Assembly: GCA_030762895.1 (NCBI GenBank)
Contig: CM061070.1
Location: forward strand, 52,388,648 to 52,452,647
Reading direction: 5' to 3'
DNA: 64,000 nt
From: Sophora flavescens
Lineage: Eukaryota > Streptophyta > Magnoliopsida > Fabales > Fabaceae
Both the position numbers and the translations under genes were made by a program. Position 1 is the stretch's first letter. Every line of letters starts with the position of its first letter. The notes beneath the pieces were generated by a model. The model was not told where the DNA came from. It made no database searches and saw only the letters and a program-made list of their open reading frames with translations. Below, piece after piece: positions 33,926 through 45,300 of this stretch.

Positions 33926-34832
33926 CCTTTGGTGCTTGTTGGCCAAAAAGGTTAAGCCATAATAAATGGTGTTGATGGAGGTGGTGGATAGCGGTTGTTT
34001 GTTGTGTGCAAGCATCATGCATGGAGTTTTAGGGGGAGGTACGATAGTTAAGGGGAGGTCGTCTGCGTGTAAGAGGATCTGGCCATCCACGATGATTCAT
34101 CTGAGACTAAGGGGATCATGTACACCCCTGGTAGCGCATATGAGAATAAGGTGAGTCGGCTATCCTAGGGGTCCACCCATGGTAAGGTGAATTGCCCCGG
34201 CGTTGGTGCTTATTGGCCAATGTGGAGATGTAACTCTGAAGTTGTACACCTGGTATAGATGGATCCAAATGCATTCGGAGTAGTGTTTCGCATTGCATTG
34301 TATGATTGATGTTATATTTTGATATGCTTGTTGTGTTGGTATGATGACTATGTTATGATTGTTATTTGTTGTATGTTCATCTTGCCAACTATCCTGCTGC
34401 CGTTATGTTTATATATATGGTTCTTACTCCCCGTCTTTCGTTGTTTGCTTTGCATGTATCCTTTGGTTATGCAGAGGACGGTGAGCAGCTTGCTGAGGAG
34501 TGACTTCAAGGAGCCGGTACTCGTAGTTTAGTTTATGTTTAGTTTAGCTGTTTATCCAAGTTGTTTATCAGATTGGTTATACCAGCTCTGTAATGTGACA
34601 TCGGGGTTGTGTTCGTTTATATCTTTTGTTTATGTTTATGTTTATGTTTATGTTATGTCTTTCTTCTTAAACATGTTGTATTTTACGCGTTGAGACCTTG
34701 TTACAATGTGGTATCCTTTACCCGTTGGTTTTCTTTTGTAAAACCAAGCATCTGTTTATCTTATTTCATAAAATTAAACATTTCCTTCTATGTTATCACT
34801 TTATAAATACATGTCGGGTAGAGGGCGTCACA
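33926..34832 (+). mobile_element. Gypsy LTR family B, second part
   Basis: Resumes with a hairpin unit (CTTTGG, loop TGCTTGTTGG, CCAAAA) and runs to GGGCGTCACA at 34832. It shares TTACTCCCCGT, ATGCAGAGGACGGTGAG and GACATCGGGGTT with the Gypsy-2 5' LTR end. No coding sequence. Confidence 0.82.
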
Positions 34833-36262
34833 AGGTTGAATTGTGTTTACCAACTTTTTAGGAAACTTTGTAAGTTATTTTCGCAGGCACAACAAGCAAA
34901 AATAAGGCAACAAAAAATTAGACGGGTGACTCGTCAAATTTTGAGATAGATCACACACGCATACAGAGAAGGTTAAAATAGAGATTGATATTCACAATAT
35001 TAACTCCCCAAGTTAAAGCTTAAACAAATAACTCTTAAATAAATTAAAGAGATAATGGAAGAAGAATATCACTCAAAGGTTTTATACTGGTTCACCCCAA
35101 AATCCACAGGGCTACGTCCAGTTTCTTGGCAGCACCAAGTTTCCACTATAACTGACCAGATTACAGTACAAGTATTCTTTGCGTGCCACCCCAGGCTCAA
35201 TACTCAGACAAGTATTCTTTTCACACCAAGCCTCTCCAGGCTAACCTCAGTAAGGAGTAAAGGTTTTGTGTAATTAATACAACTTGCAAATCTTTCAGAT
35301 CACACTCAGAAGAAATAAATATGAAGTACGAAAGAATGCGAATTAATATCAAATGCTTCTTGCGCAGTGTTCTTAATGATATTCAACTTCCTATCTTCAT
35401 CATCATGGTTTGGTCTATATAAAGACTTCAATCAATTAATCTGTTAGGCACAGCTTCAAAAAGTGTGTTCTTTGGTTTGAGCTTCTGGGAGGCCATTAAT
35501 GCAAAAGAGTCGTTCTGTGCACGCATTAAATGCTTAGGAACGTTGAGCTTTGATAAAGTAGTCCAAGAGTACACTTTGTTCTGATCAGCTGTTGTTTCAG
35601 AGTTGCAGCAGCAGTCTTCTTGTACTTGAAGCAAAGAGCTTTCCTCTTTCGGTGCAACACTCAGTTGACTTTCTGGAAAGCACTTTTACTTTGTACTAAA
35701 ACAACTAAAATGTTATTGCTGTGGTACAGAGGTTGCGTGTTTATTCCTTAAATCCTTGAAACAACGTTCTTTATTCTTTATCCTTTGTGCTATTGTCTAG
35801 AGGTCTTTGAGATCCTTAAGTTAGGCATCTTATTTGAATAAGGTTGACTTGGGCTTCACTCTGACAAATTGACACATCAACAAATGTAGCAGTGTTGAAA
35901 ATCAGACGGGTGCTTGTGCAGTCCAAAACTAGACGGGTGATTCACCGAGTCTTCTTTAGACAAAAGCTTCTAGCCATGTCATCGACAAGATTAGAATCTT
36001 GATTTAGCTTTGACTTGGTCTATGTCAGAGTTGACTATTTTTCAGACGAGTGAGTTTTTAGACAAGTCTAAAAACTGCGCTCTACCATAAAGTAGACGAG
36101 TCAAAATTCAGACGAGTGACCTTAAGTTTATTTTTCTGCACACTTATCAGACATATCAGTAACTTCATATGGTGCAATATTACCATACTTAATCTATTTG
36201 GAATCATCAAAACTTAGAGAATTTACACATGGAATGTGTCTCAGACTTATGAGGTCTCAACA
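34833..36262 (-). mobile_element. Copia-2 left (3') LTR, main part
   Basis: With 23586-23619 this forms the full LTR that matches 47106-48609. The minus-strand TATA box is CTTTATATAGACC at 35415-35427. Upstream of it, at 35905-36120, AGACGGGTG or AGACGAGT repeats many times. Confidence 0.9.
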
Positions 36263-36515
36263 TTCTCCTCCTTTTTGATGATGACAAATAATTGTTATGA
36301 TTTTATTGAACATCTAAAAGTAACAACAGAAATACAGATGTATTTAATCAAAGTATGATATTCTCCCCCTTAGTTTATGCATTAGATAAAAACATGTATC
36401 AGAATAGAAACAAGGTATCAAATCAAATATCAGATTCAATCATAGCAAAAACAGAAGGCATTATTAGTTAGTTTAAGAAGTAATTTCTGTTACTTTTATT
36501 TCCTCCCCCTTTTGG
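36263..36515 (-). other. Copia-2 multiple polypurine tracts
   Basis: Three minus-strand tracts precede the LTR: AAAAAGGAGGAGAA beside it (36263-36276), AAGGGGGAGAA (36362-36373) and AAAAGGGGGAGG (36503-36514). Repeated tracts are known for Sireviruses. Confidence 0.82.
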
Positions 36516-36681
36516 CATCAATCAAAATCAAAAAAAAAATAAAAATTAAATAGAACACAGCCAAAAGAAATGTCAAAACTTTATCTCATTTCATTAAGAG
36601 TCAAAGAATTACAAGTGATATGGACATCACTGACTTGTACATTACATGACTCAAAACAAAGAGAAATCTAAGTCCTAAGAC

Positions 36682-38097
36682 CTAAGAACTAGGACCCCCT
36701 TGGCTTTTAAAGAAAGCTTCCATCATTCTTTGCATTGCTGCTTGCTGAGCCAGCATCTGAGCTTGAAAAGCAGCTTGCTGTTCAATGGCAGCATACTGCC
36801 TTTGGATGGCAGCATACTGCCTTTGGATGACAGTTTGCAAACTTGAGGCCATTTCATCAAGTCTTTGATGGGCAGCAGGAACATAAGCAACTACTGGTGC
36901 ATAGGAGTCTGTTGTAGCCAGAGCAGTTGCAGATGCAGATGGAGGAGGTGGACTAGGAGGAGGGGTAAGAGGTAACTCTTCAACAAGAATGTTGTCCTCA
37001 GGCTGAGGATCTAAAAACACATTGGTTGGAAGAGCAGAGACAAAGTCATTATTAGGATAGAATTCTTGAATAAATCCATGAATTCTTTCATGGTGAAGAG
37101 GGGAATCAATGATAGAAAGAAGAAACTCATTAGATCTCCTAATGAGAATTATGGGAATTGTGGTGGAAAGTTTAATATGAAGAAAGGGAAAACCATAAAG
37201 AAATGAGGTAAAGTATAAATAGACGGTAAAAAGGGTAAGAGCAAAAGTTGGGCTACCTCTAGTGGAATTGTTTTCTTCTCTTCTTCAGACAACCCTGAGC
37301 TGAATCCACATCTCTAGTAGATGTCTCTGACCTTGAGGAACTCATGATGAGTCTCAGTTGAAAACAGTCTCTTTCTTTACTTGCACTTGTGGTCATTCAG
37401 CTTGATGAGAGAGAATTTATGATCAAGTGGCAAGTTAATCACCTTATGCTTTCTTTGCAGAACCATAGAGTCAGGCATCACCCTGATGTTGAAGGCTTCA
37501 TGAAGATATGTTGATTGACATCCACCTTCTTGCATGCTTCTGTTTTCTAGCCAGTGCTACAAGTTTCCTTTCAGCTTCTAGAGAGGCAATGACATTCAAG
37601 TCTCTGCCATTCAGAAAATTGGAGCAGGATTCATCTGTGACAGAAAAGGGAGTGGTTCTGGAAGAAGGGTGATAAGGAGATAGAGTGGCCATAGGGAGAG
37701 GGTTGTGTCTGGTTTCAGAAAATAAGTATGGAAAGACTATTCCTAGAGGGATTTGGCTCTGGTTTCTAATGTGGTCAGGGGTTTGTGGTTTAGGTGAGGG
37801 TGGAGGAGGAGTGAGATTGTCAAAGTATGCAAAGTCATTGACATCCTCAGTTTGAAGAGTGTCAATATGGTGAGATGATTGTGGTGTGGAAGGCTTGAAT
37901 AGGTGAGGTTCTGTTTCAGATAGTTGTGTTTCTGAAGCAATAGGGTTAGGTTCGGAAGTGTGAGGGTTATCATGTTGTGGTTCAGAAATAGAAGGTTGAG
38001 GGATAGGTGATGTGTGTGGTGGAGTTGGGATTTTTGGAGAAGCAGATAGAGGAGTTGGGGTTTTCTGTTGTGGTTGTGGTGATGGGGATGGTGTTTT
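36682..38097 (-). pseudogene. Copia-2 third ORF, distal part
   Basis: In the same frame as 38098-39333 after one TAG. It first reads a Pro/Thr/Ser-rich stretch with EDVNDFAYFDNLTPPPP, then MATLSPYHPSSRTTPFS and AARKLV-like basic residues, a stop at 37498 and a cluster of stops to about 37300, then an open end: LSTTIPIILIRRSNEFLLSI, PPPSPPPPSASATA and a Gln/Ala/Met-rich helix (QRQYAAIQRQYAAIEQQ) before the final stop. The helix could be a coiled coil. I infer that the intact ORF ran from 39333 to 36682, about 880 codons. Confidence 0.6.
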
Positions 38098-39333
38098 CTA
38101 TGGTGGTGTTGGTGCTCTTTGTGGTGACAAAATAGGTAATGGAGATGAAGGTTGTGGAGTTGGAGTTGTTGTGGTTGTTGGCTGTGTTGTTGGTGAGGGT
38201 GATGATGATGGAGTTAGGAGTCGAACCAGCTTCCTCTTGGTTATAGTGGTCCTTTTCTTTTTAGGGATCACAATCTCTTCAGGTTGAGACTCCCCCTCAG
38301 CTTGCACAGCTCTCTTTCTTTTGAACACCTTGGTAACACTAGGTGCATTATGGACAGAGGCAGATGCAACAGGTTGAACAACAGGTTCAACAGTCTCAGC
38401 AACAGTTGTCTGAGCAGAAGTCTCAGCAACTCTCTTCCTCTTCCTCAGCAGTTGAGGCCTTTCCTCTTCAACAGGCTCCACAAAAGGTTCTTTCTTGACA
38501 GAAGGAATAGTAAGAGGTTCTTCCACTTGAGCAGGTGCAGCAGGAACTGATGATGAGGCTTCAGCAATTGGATCAGTGGTGGGGGTCAGATTGATTCTCA
38601 TCAAAGGCAGAGTCTTTGTTGTGATTTCTATGCAGAGATCAGCATGACAAGCTTTCCTCAAATCCTTCAGCTTGTTTGCCCTGAATATCCTTGTCATGAT
38701 CATGCCAAAAGGATAGTCCTTATCCTTTCCCTTGACGGCTTTCTCCATATGTCTAAATATTAAATCAGTAATGTCTACTTTGATCTGTAGAATCAGGTGG
38801 TAGATGGCAAACTTTTCTATCTCGATCACATGATTCCTAGATCCAGTCCTAGGCATTACACAGTTAATTATAAGAACATGAAGAAATCTTGCCTTAGGAG
38901 TCAGATACTTGGCATCTGGAATTCTAGGTTTTGGAACTCCATACAGTACCAAGTTCACTTTTGCTTCTCCCACAGACTTAAGCCATTCCCTGTAGTACCC
39001 AACACCTTCATGTGGACATCCAATCACTTCAGCAAGTGACTCATGAGTGATGATGACATGGTCATCACCCACATCTCCAGTGATCATAGAGGTTGTCTCA
39101 TCCTTTGTAATCTTCGAAGTTGTCCAGAACTCCCTAACTAGAGCAGGGAAGACAAGTTCTTGAAGCTGGAAGAATGGTAACCATCCAGCGTGAGCGAGTT
39201 CAAGTTGAACATCCAAACCCTTGGTACTAAGCTCACCAAAATTTGGGACCCTTCCAGGGTGCACTTTCTTTAGTTCAGTGACAGAGATTTTGGTGTTCTC
39301 AGCCAGAGTTTCCAGAAGGCTCTTGGGTGCCAT
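38098..39333 (-). CDS. Copia-2 third ORF (411 codons), function unknown
   Basis: Open from ATG 39333 with no stop for 411 codons, unlike pol beside it. It starts MAPKSLLETLAENTKISVTE, then a globular part with LVFPALVREFWTTSKIT, VIGCPHEGVGYYREWLKSVG, IPDAKYLTPKARFLHVLIIN and YPFGMIMTRIFRANKLKDLR. A Pro/Val/Glu region with three basic patches (RKRKR, FKRKR, PKKKRTT) follows, the last of nuclear-signal type, then a Pro/Thr/Ser-rich end. There is no signal peptide or clear membrane span, so it does not look like an envelope protein. From memory the globular part resembles proteins annotated as putative plant transposon protein. It sits between RNase H and the 3' LTR, where Sireviruses carry an extra ORF. 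Confidence 0.72.
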   Translation of the reverse strand: MAPKSLLETLAENTKISVTELKKVHPGRVPNFGELSTKGLDVQLELAHAGWLPFFQLQELVFPALVREFWTTSKITKDETTSMITGDVGDDHVIITHESLAEVIGCPHEGVGYYREWLKSVGEAKVNLVLYGVPKPRIPDAKYLTPKARFLHVLIINCVMPRTGSRNHVIEIEKFAIYHLILQIKVDITDLIFRHMEKAVKGKDKDYPFGMIMTRIFRANKLKDLRKACHADLCIEITTKTLPLMRINLTPTTDPIAEASSSVPAAPAQVEEPLTIPSVKKEPFVEPVEEERPQLLRKRKRVAETSAQTTVAETVEPVVQPVASASVHNAPSVTKVFKRKRAVQAEGESQPEEIVIPKKKRTTITKRKLVRLLTPSSSPSPTTQPTTTTTPTPQPSSPLPILSPQRAPTPP

Positions 39334-39741
39334 TGATTCAGAGAAGAAGATTTTAGGGTTTTGGAGATGAAAGGTTTCGAGAGGTTGAAGACGAAGAGAG
39401 AGGTTGTGAGCAAATGATTATGAGTGGGAAATTTTTGAAACGACATGAGTTGTTTTGTTAAAACACTTGAGTGCTTTTTCCATAGGGAACAAGGAGAGAT
39501 ATTATTACCACAAACAACAATAAATTTCGAAAATATAGTTGTGAAAAGAAGTAGAACGTTTTTAAGAAAAGGAGGGAAATTTTGTAATGTACACGTGTCT
39601 CAGTCAGGGTTAGCACAGAGTACGTGCTTTTAGCCACGTCATCAGACGCTTGGCTAAAGTAGACGAGTGAAGTAAAAAGAAAATAGACGAGTCAAGCATA
39701 TAAATTAGACAAGTAAATTTTCAAAAGTATCAAGCATACAC

Positions 39742-40400
39742 TCATTCAGACACATTATGCATATTAATATTCCTTCTAATAAAAACAAATCTATCTTCAC
39801 TTAAAGGCTCAGTAAAGATGTCTGACCACTGATACTCAATGTTTACAAACTTAATTTCAAAAACTCCTTTTTGCACATAATCTCTAATAAAATGATACTT
39901 TATTTCTATATGCTTTGCTCTAGAATGCTGTATGGGATTTTTAGACAATTTAATAGCACTAGTGTTATCACACCAAACAGGTATATTATGCTAAAACATT
40001 GAATAATCCTCAAGTTGATATTTTACCCAAAGCAGTTGTGAACAAAAACTTGCTGCAGATATATATTCAGCTTTAGCAGTTGATAGAGCAATGGTGCGTT
40101 ACCTTTTGCTTGACCAGGAGATCATATTTGCTCCAATGAAGTGGCATCCTCCACTGGTACTTTTTCTATCAATTCTATCTTCAGCAAAATCAGCATCACA
40201 GAATCCAGCAAACCTGAAATCTTCCGATTTCTTATATAATAGACCAAGGTTAGTTCCAATTAAATATCTGAAAATTCTTTTAACAACCTTATGATGAGAT
40301 TCTTTAGGATCTGATTGAAATCTAACACATAGACAAACACCGAATTGAATATCAGGTCTGCTAGCAGTTAAGTATAGAAGAAATCCAATCATACCTCGGT
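39742..40400 (-). pseudogene. Copia-2 RNase H
   Basis: Reads IGFLLYLTASRPDIQFGVCL, GTNLGLLYKKSEDFRFAGFC, DADFAEDRIDRKSTSGG, a stop after SWSSKR, then ALSTAKAEYISAASFC, a stop, VWCDNTSAIKLSKNPIQHSR and AKHIEIKYHFIRD. This is the copia RNase H with its Asp and Glu positions present. It ends NMHNVSE. Confidence 0.88.
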
Positions 40401-40434
40401 AGACAGTTTGATGGATATAGATTCCATCACTTGT

Positions 40435-41015
40435 CTATTTTATTTGAAGACCAAGGAAGAACTTCAATTCTCCCATCATGCTCATCTCAAACTCATTCTG
40501 CATCAACTCAGAGAACTCTTTGCAGAGCTTTTCATTAGTAGCACCAAATATAATATCATCAACATAAATCTGTACTGCAATAAAATCTTTCTTTGAGAAT
40601 TTCTTGAAAAGTGTAGTGTCTACTTTTCCTCTAATGAAATCATTTTCCATTAGATATGTGCTTAGCCTATCATACCAAGCTCTAGGAGCTTGTTTGAGTG
40701 CATATAAAGCTTTCTTAAGTTTATAGACATGGTCAGGATTTTTAGAATCCTGAAACCCAGAAGGTTACTTGACATAAACTTCCTCCTCAATTATCTATTT
40801 GATAAAGAGTTATATCATGTTGTGAAGCATATGACATGAGAATTATAATTGCTTCTAATCTAGCTACATGTAATCCCTTCCTGTTTATTATACCCTTGAG
40901 CAACTAGTCTTGCTTTGTTTCTTACCACTTTTCCATCTTCATCCAGTTTGTTTCTAAATACCCATCTGGTTCCAATAACAGATTTATCTTTGGGTTTAGA
41001 AAATAGATTCCAAAC
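40435..41015 (-). pseudogene. Copia-2 reverse transcriptase
   Basis: Copia RT: KDKSVIGTRWVFRNKLDEDG, RNKARLVAQGYNKQEGI, a shift, then pieces with FQMDVKSAFLNG, two stops, ALYALKQAPRAWYDRL, and an open end with the intact box IYVDDIIFGATNE. GELKFFLGLQIK is followed by a stop. Integrase is fused directly upstream through a deletion. Confidence 0.88.
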
Positions 41016-41564
41016 AGAATAGTCATCAACTATGACAAAACCATATTTCTTTCCACCTAGGCTAGCAACACTGACTGGTCCAAACAGATCCATGTGTAAC
41101 AGTTGCAAAGGTCTGGAGGAGGTGACTTCTTTCTTAGATTAGAAACTTGATTTTACTTGTTTACCTCTCTGACATGCATCACACGAAACATCTTTCTTGA
41201 AAGAAATATCAGGCAATCCTCTCACAAGGTTATGCTTTTTCAATTTAGAAATTTGTTTCATACTAACATCTCCTAGTTTCTTATGCCATAGCCACTTTTC
41301 ATCCTCTTTAGACATAAAGCATGTTACACTTTGATCTTCAGAAAGGTCAATCTTTTAAATACTGTCTTGCTTTTTAGCTAAAAAAGAGGGTCTTTCCACT
41401 ATTGTCTTTGACTATGCATGCATCCTTAGAAAAAGATACAGAAAATGCACTATCACACCATTGACTTATGCTAAGCAGATTATATTTTAATCCTTTCATA
41501 TATAAAACATCACAGATAATAGGTAAGGGAGGTTTACCACCGATTTTATCTATGTTGGCCGTGG
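41016..41564 (-). pseudogene. Copia-2 integrase, N-terminal part only
   Basis: Reads GGKPPLPIICDVLYMKGLKY, LLSISQWCD, KDACIVKDNSGKTLFFS, a stop, then WLWHKKLGDVSMKQISKLKK (the second zinc-binding His is Asp) and CDACQRGKQ. A further stop precedes LLHMDLFGPVSVASLGGKKY and VDDYS. The core with the remaining catalytic residues is deleted. The next residues belong to RT. Confidence 0.86.
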
Positions 41565-41576
41565 CAACCATACCCC

Positions 41577-41595
41577 GGGGGGGGGGGGGGGGGGG
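41577..41595. repeat. G19 homopolymer
   Basis: Corresponds to the C tract near the end of Sirevirus LTRs (5 or 6 C in the other copies). It may be real expansion or a read or assembly artefact. Confidence 0.8.
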
Positions 41596-42364
41596 TGAAT
41601 TGGGTTTTAGATAAAATGAAAAATTTTACGATAACTCAAAAACCCTTTATGATATAAAACATAATTAGCAGCAGATAATAAATTCTTTTCAAATTAAAGT
41701 ACTGTCGCGTGCAAGTAAAAGCATTTTTGGAAAATCTAAAACAAAAGTAAAAGAGATAAGGGAAGAAGATGACACAGTGATATATCCTGGTTCGGCCACA
41801 GACTACCCACGTGGCCTACGTTCAGTCCCCAAGGCAATACAACCAAGGGTTTTCACTCAATCCCTAGCGCTTTTAAACAGGAGCAGCTAGAACCTTTACA
41901 ATAAGGAGAACTCCTCACAGACCAGAGACATACAATCCCCCAGTGACAGAGTCTCAAATCCCTAGCTTTTAAACAGGCGCAGCTAGAACCTTTACAGTGG
42001 AATCACACCCACTAATCCCTTACAAGAGATATACTCTCTCTTGCAAGAATGGTAACCAAAAAGGGTTTTGAGTCAATCCGACTCTTACCAACAGTATGCA
42101 CTCTAATTAGTGCTGATAAAAAAAAGTTGAAGCCCAATACAAGGAAACACCTATATGGTGTAAAGCTCTCTCAATATAAGAATATGATAAAGGTGTGTAA
42201 GAATAAGTGAGAGTGATAGAAAAATGATTTTGACAGAGTTTCAGTATAGTTAGAAAATGGGGAATTGGCCCTTTGTTATCAGCCTAAGTTTTCTTTATAT
42301 AGAAGAAATGATTAGCTTAAGGAAATTAGGTCAAGCCCATTTTAAAACTCATTTTTGTCGTGCA

Positions 42365-42815
42365 GCAATCGATTATTTAAATATCATAATCGATTATTTT
42401 AACTCATTTCAAAAGGCGCGTCTTCAAACAGTCAGGGTATAATCGATTAGGATAATCGATTACTTGTTCTTTGTGTAAAGTTCATTTGACTGTTAAAAAG
42501 CATAATCGATTATATTAATCGATTATCTGTTCTCTGTCTTGCATTTCAAAAAGTCGTAATCGATTTTTCAAACTTCATAATCGATTATATAAATTCGAAT
42601 TCAAAACTTAACATCTCAAAATAATTAATACTCATTTAAAAGCATTTAAGGCCAATTAATCTGAATTTAAAACATGTTCAAAATGTCATAATCGATTACC
42701 ATAATCAGTTATTGCATTTCAAATTCAAATTTCGAAATCATAACAGCTATATAATTAATAACTCATTTAAAGCATATTTAAGAGCTTGATAATCGATTAT
42801 ACTAATCAATTATTC
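42365..42815. repeat. ATCGATTA palindrome array, Copia-2 insert
   Basis: Roughly fifteen copies or near-copies of AATCGATTA, mostly in pairs about 10-15 bases apart. In the minus orientation they lie upstream of a TATA box (TTTCTTTATATAGAAG at 42289). Confidence 0.88.
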
Positions 42816-43071
42816 CTCGAATTAAATTTGAATTTCAAAAACTTTAAGGCTGAAATTGATTACTCATTTAAGTTCGTTTAAAAGTCATTTAAGTTTTATT
42901 TTGAAAGCTCGTTTATGTGTGTGTGTGACCAATTTTAATTAGAGAGCTTTACTTACCATTTACAAGGGAATCTAAAACATACAATACAATAAATAAAATT
43001 CCCTTGTCCTCATCTTGAAAGACTTGATCTTCTGGATACTCTTTTTCTTAGACTTACATTTGTATCTTGCC

Positions 43072-43113
<42 letters not shown>

Positions 43114-43117
<4 letters not shown>

Positions 43118-44450
43118 ATGATATGAGGCATTCTAGTTTATTGTGTTACTTGTTTAAACATAATAAAGTCCTCAGAATAGAAATTTCAGTTTAATAGAAT
43201 ATCAAGTACATGACTTGATCGTGAGACACTATTGAACAATGAAATCCTATTCTTAAATATCCGTAGTCAAGTATTTTATTAATAAGGACAATAATAATAC
43301 ATTGAGACTATTATGTGTGCAGACTGATGACCATATCTCACGGGTCATGGATATGAGATATCGAGTCGCCACATAGGTGCACATTAAAGTAATGATGTAT
43401 TGGATTGACCCACCATGAGAACACTACATGGAGCGTTATGTGAGTGTCATAAGTAGTTCTCATAGTGACAATGGTGTATGCAATCCTTCGACCTGAAATC
43501 GCTACGATCCCTACATGAGGAGTCGTGTGCTTTAATATCGTCAAACGTCATCTGTAATAGGATGATTATAAAGACGGTCATTGGGCATACCACGAGCCAT
43601 GCAGAGTGATGTGAGTGACCAAGATGGAATTTGTCCCTCCTACATAACAGGAGTAATATCTGTGGGCCCCCTGATAGAGTGAGACTGTAAAATGCATGGC
43701 CGTGCTGAAATGAGTCAATATGAGATATTGACCTCATTTGTTGTTAAGTCTACTCGGGTATCAGGGAACATGATATTGAACCATACAAGGGTGACACATT
43801 CTATGTCTTGTGTTCAATATAGATATATGGTCAAAGGGATAATAATGCACATGAATATTTGTCACAGAAAGGTTTCATCAAATCATTGACTTTCTCACTA
43901 CTTAGGTGGCAGTGATGTATTGCTAGATACCGCTCACTGTTTGTAATATTAAATGGGATTTAATATTACTACTAACGTTTTGGGAACCTATAGGGTCACA
44001 CACATAAGAGCGGATCAAAAGAAGCACTAAAAGGAGAGTTGGACTCTTCTATTGGGCCTAGCGCATAGTACATGGGGCTTAGGTCAAACGCTGCTTACTA
44101 ACTCACTTAAGGAGGTGCTACTATAAGTAGACCACTTAAGCTATTGTGCCTACACGGTTTTTACCCTAGCCGCACATAGAGAGTGACAGTGAGCAGGAGG
44201 TCTCGGTTTTCGAAGCTAGCACTGTGAGGCGGAGACGCTTCGTGTTCGTGACGTTGGACGTTCACGGGATCTGCTCGTGTGGATACCTTAGAGACACCGT
44301 TCGTGCGGTGTTCGTGATAGACGATTTCAATCAATTCTCATCGCTTCAAGAGGTAAATTTTCTAACCATGAATCATGACCATTTGCAAGGATCCTTCGAT
44401 GGGAATTTTTTTCCGCTGCGTTATTTTGTTTTATACGCAAATTCCCAACA
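43114..44450 (+). mobile_element. Forward LTR-like block ending TTCCCAACA
   Basis: Ends TTTTCCGCTGCG... AAATTCCCAACA, a 3' end typical of some copia LTRs, but no primer site follows, so it may be a solo LTR. The start after the TA tract (TGATATGATATGAGG) is a guess. No duplicated site found. The frames in it are short and unconvincing. Confidence 0.45.
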
Positions 44451-45160
44451 CTTTATGTCTTTTTGCAATCCGGTCCTTATGAGAATCTAGCTCTTCATAA
44501 TCTTGATTCCATAGCTTTGCTTATTCCAACCTGAACTTTTCTATAATGTTTCTCATAGATCGCATTAGTTCAAGGTATAGAAAACAGTAATAATATTTCA
44601 CATTTAATTTCATTCACAAAGCCATGTATGACATTTAATCTCATAAGACATATTTGAAGATGATATCATATTTAGTATTTCTTATGTCTTTAGGCATATA
44701 ATAATAATTCCAAATTTAATTCCATGCCAATTTATAATATCTGTCAATCACAAGCATATATCAAATATTACATGTGCATTTGCTCAATATTAAACATAAT
44801 TGTTTAACACATGTATATTTAATTACTGTCATTCAAAAAGTGATATCCATTAAGCACAACATCATTCATTAAATATTTAATACATATATCAAATATCACA
44901 AGTGCCTTCAATTAATGTTCTTTAGGATAATATTCTCTTAGCACAATATTATTTACCATGACATCAAATAATATATATAAAATAGTCTCATGGCATTTAT
45001 CAAGATAATATATATTAAGTCCCACATTCCTTTTATTGAATTAATACCATGATACACTATTTGTCAACATCAAAGCTTATATCACCTTTAGCCTCACATT
45101 CTCCCCCTTAATACTATATTTGTCAACATCAAAACCTATATGACATTATGATTCACAACC

Positions 45161-45300
45161 TACACCAACAACTTTTCCTTTCTGGTTACCACCAAAAGTT
45201 ACTTGTCCACCTTTCTTAGGTTGGAGGTTTAGGAACATAGACCTTTCTCCTGTCATATGTCGCAAGCATCCACTGTCCAGGTACCATGATATGTGTTTGC
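45161..45300 (-). pseudogene. Copia-2 protease start
   Basis: WYLDSGCLRHMTGERSMF contains the DSG active site of copia protease, followed by KKGGQVTFGGNQKGKVVGVG. It is cut there by the insert at 41570-45155. Confidence 0.82.

Larger units (their letters stand above)
41570..45155 (-). mobile_element. Copia-derived insert in Copia-2, composite
   Basis: Flanked by CAACC on both sides (41565-41569, 45156-45160), between protease and integrase of Copia-2. The left part, 41596-43070, is reverse Sirevirus LTR. It shares the wording of Copia-1's LTR (CCTGGTTCGGCCACAGACTA, CCCAAGGCAATAC) and has an ATCGATTA array. Then come a TA tract, a forward LTR-like block (43114-44450), and AT-rich reverse LTR ending with a minus-strand polypurine tract (AAGGGGGAGAATG near 45100). 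No gene. The left end is a run of 19 G where TG/CA termini are expected. Confidence 0.65.

Noticed and set aside
33552..34298. Short minus frames in Gypsy-2 and LTR-B LTRs
   Set aside because: They cross hairpin arrays and the deletion scar. No conservation between LTR copies as protein.
38284..39039. Plus-strand frames opposite the third ORF
   Set aside because: Antisense shadows of the 411-codon ORF.
44224..44490. 88-codon frame
   Set aside because: Runs through the end of an LTR-like block across its terminal CCCAACA. No motif.
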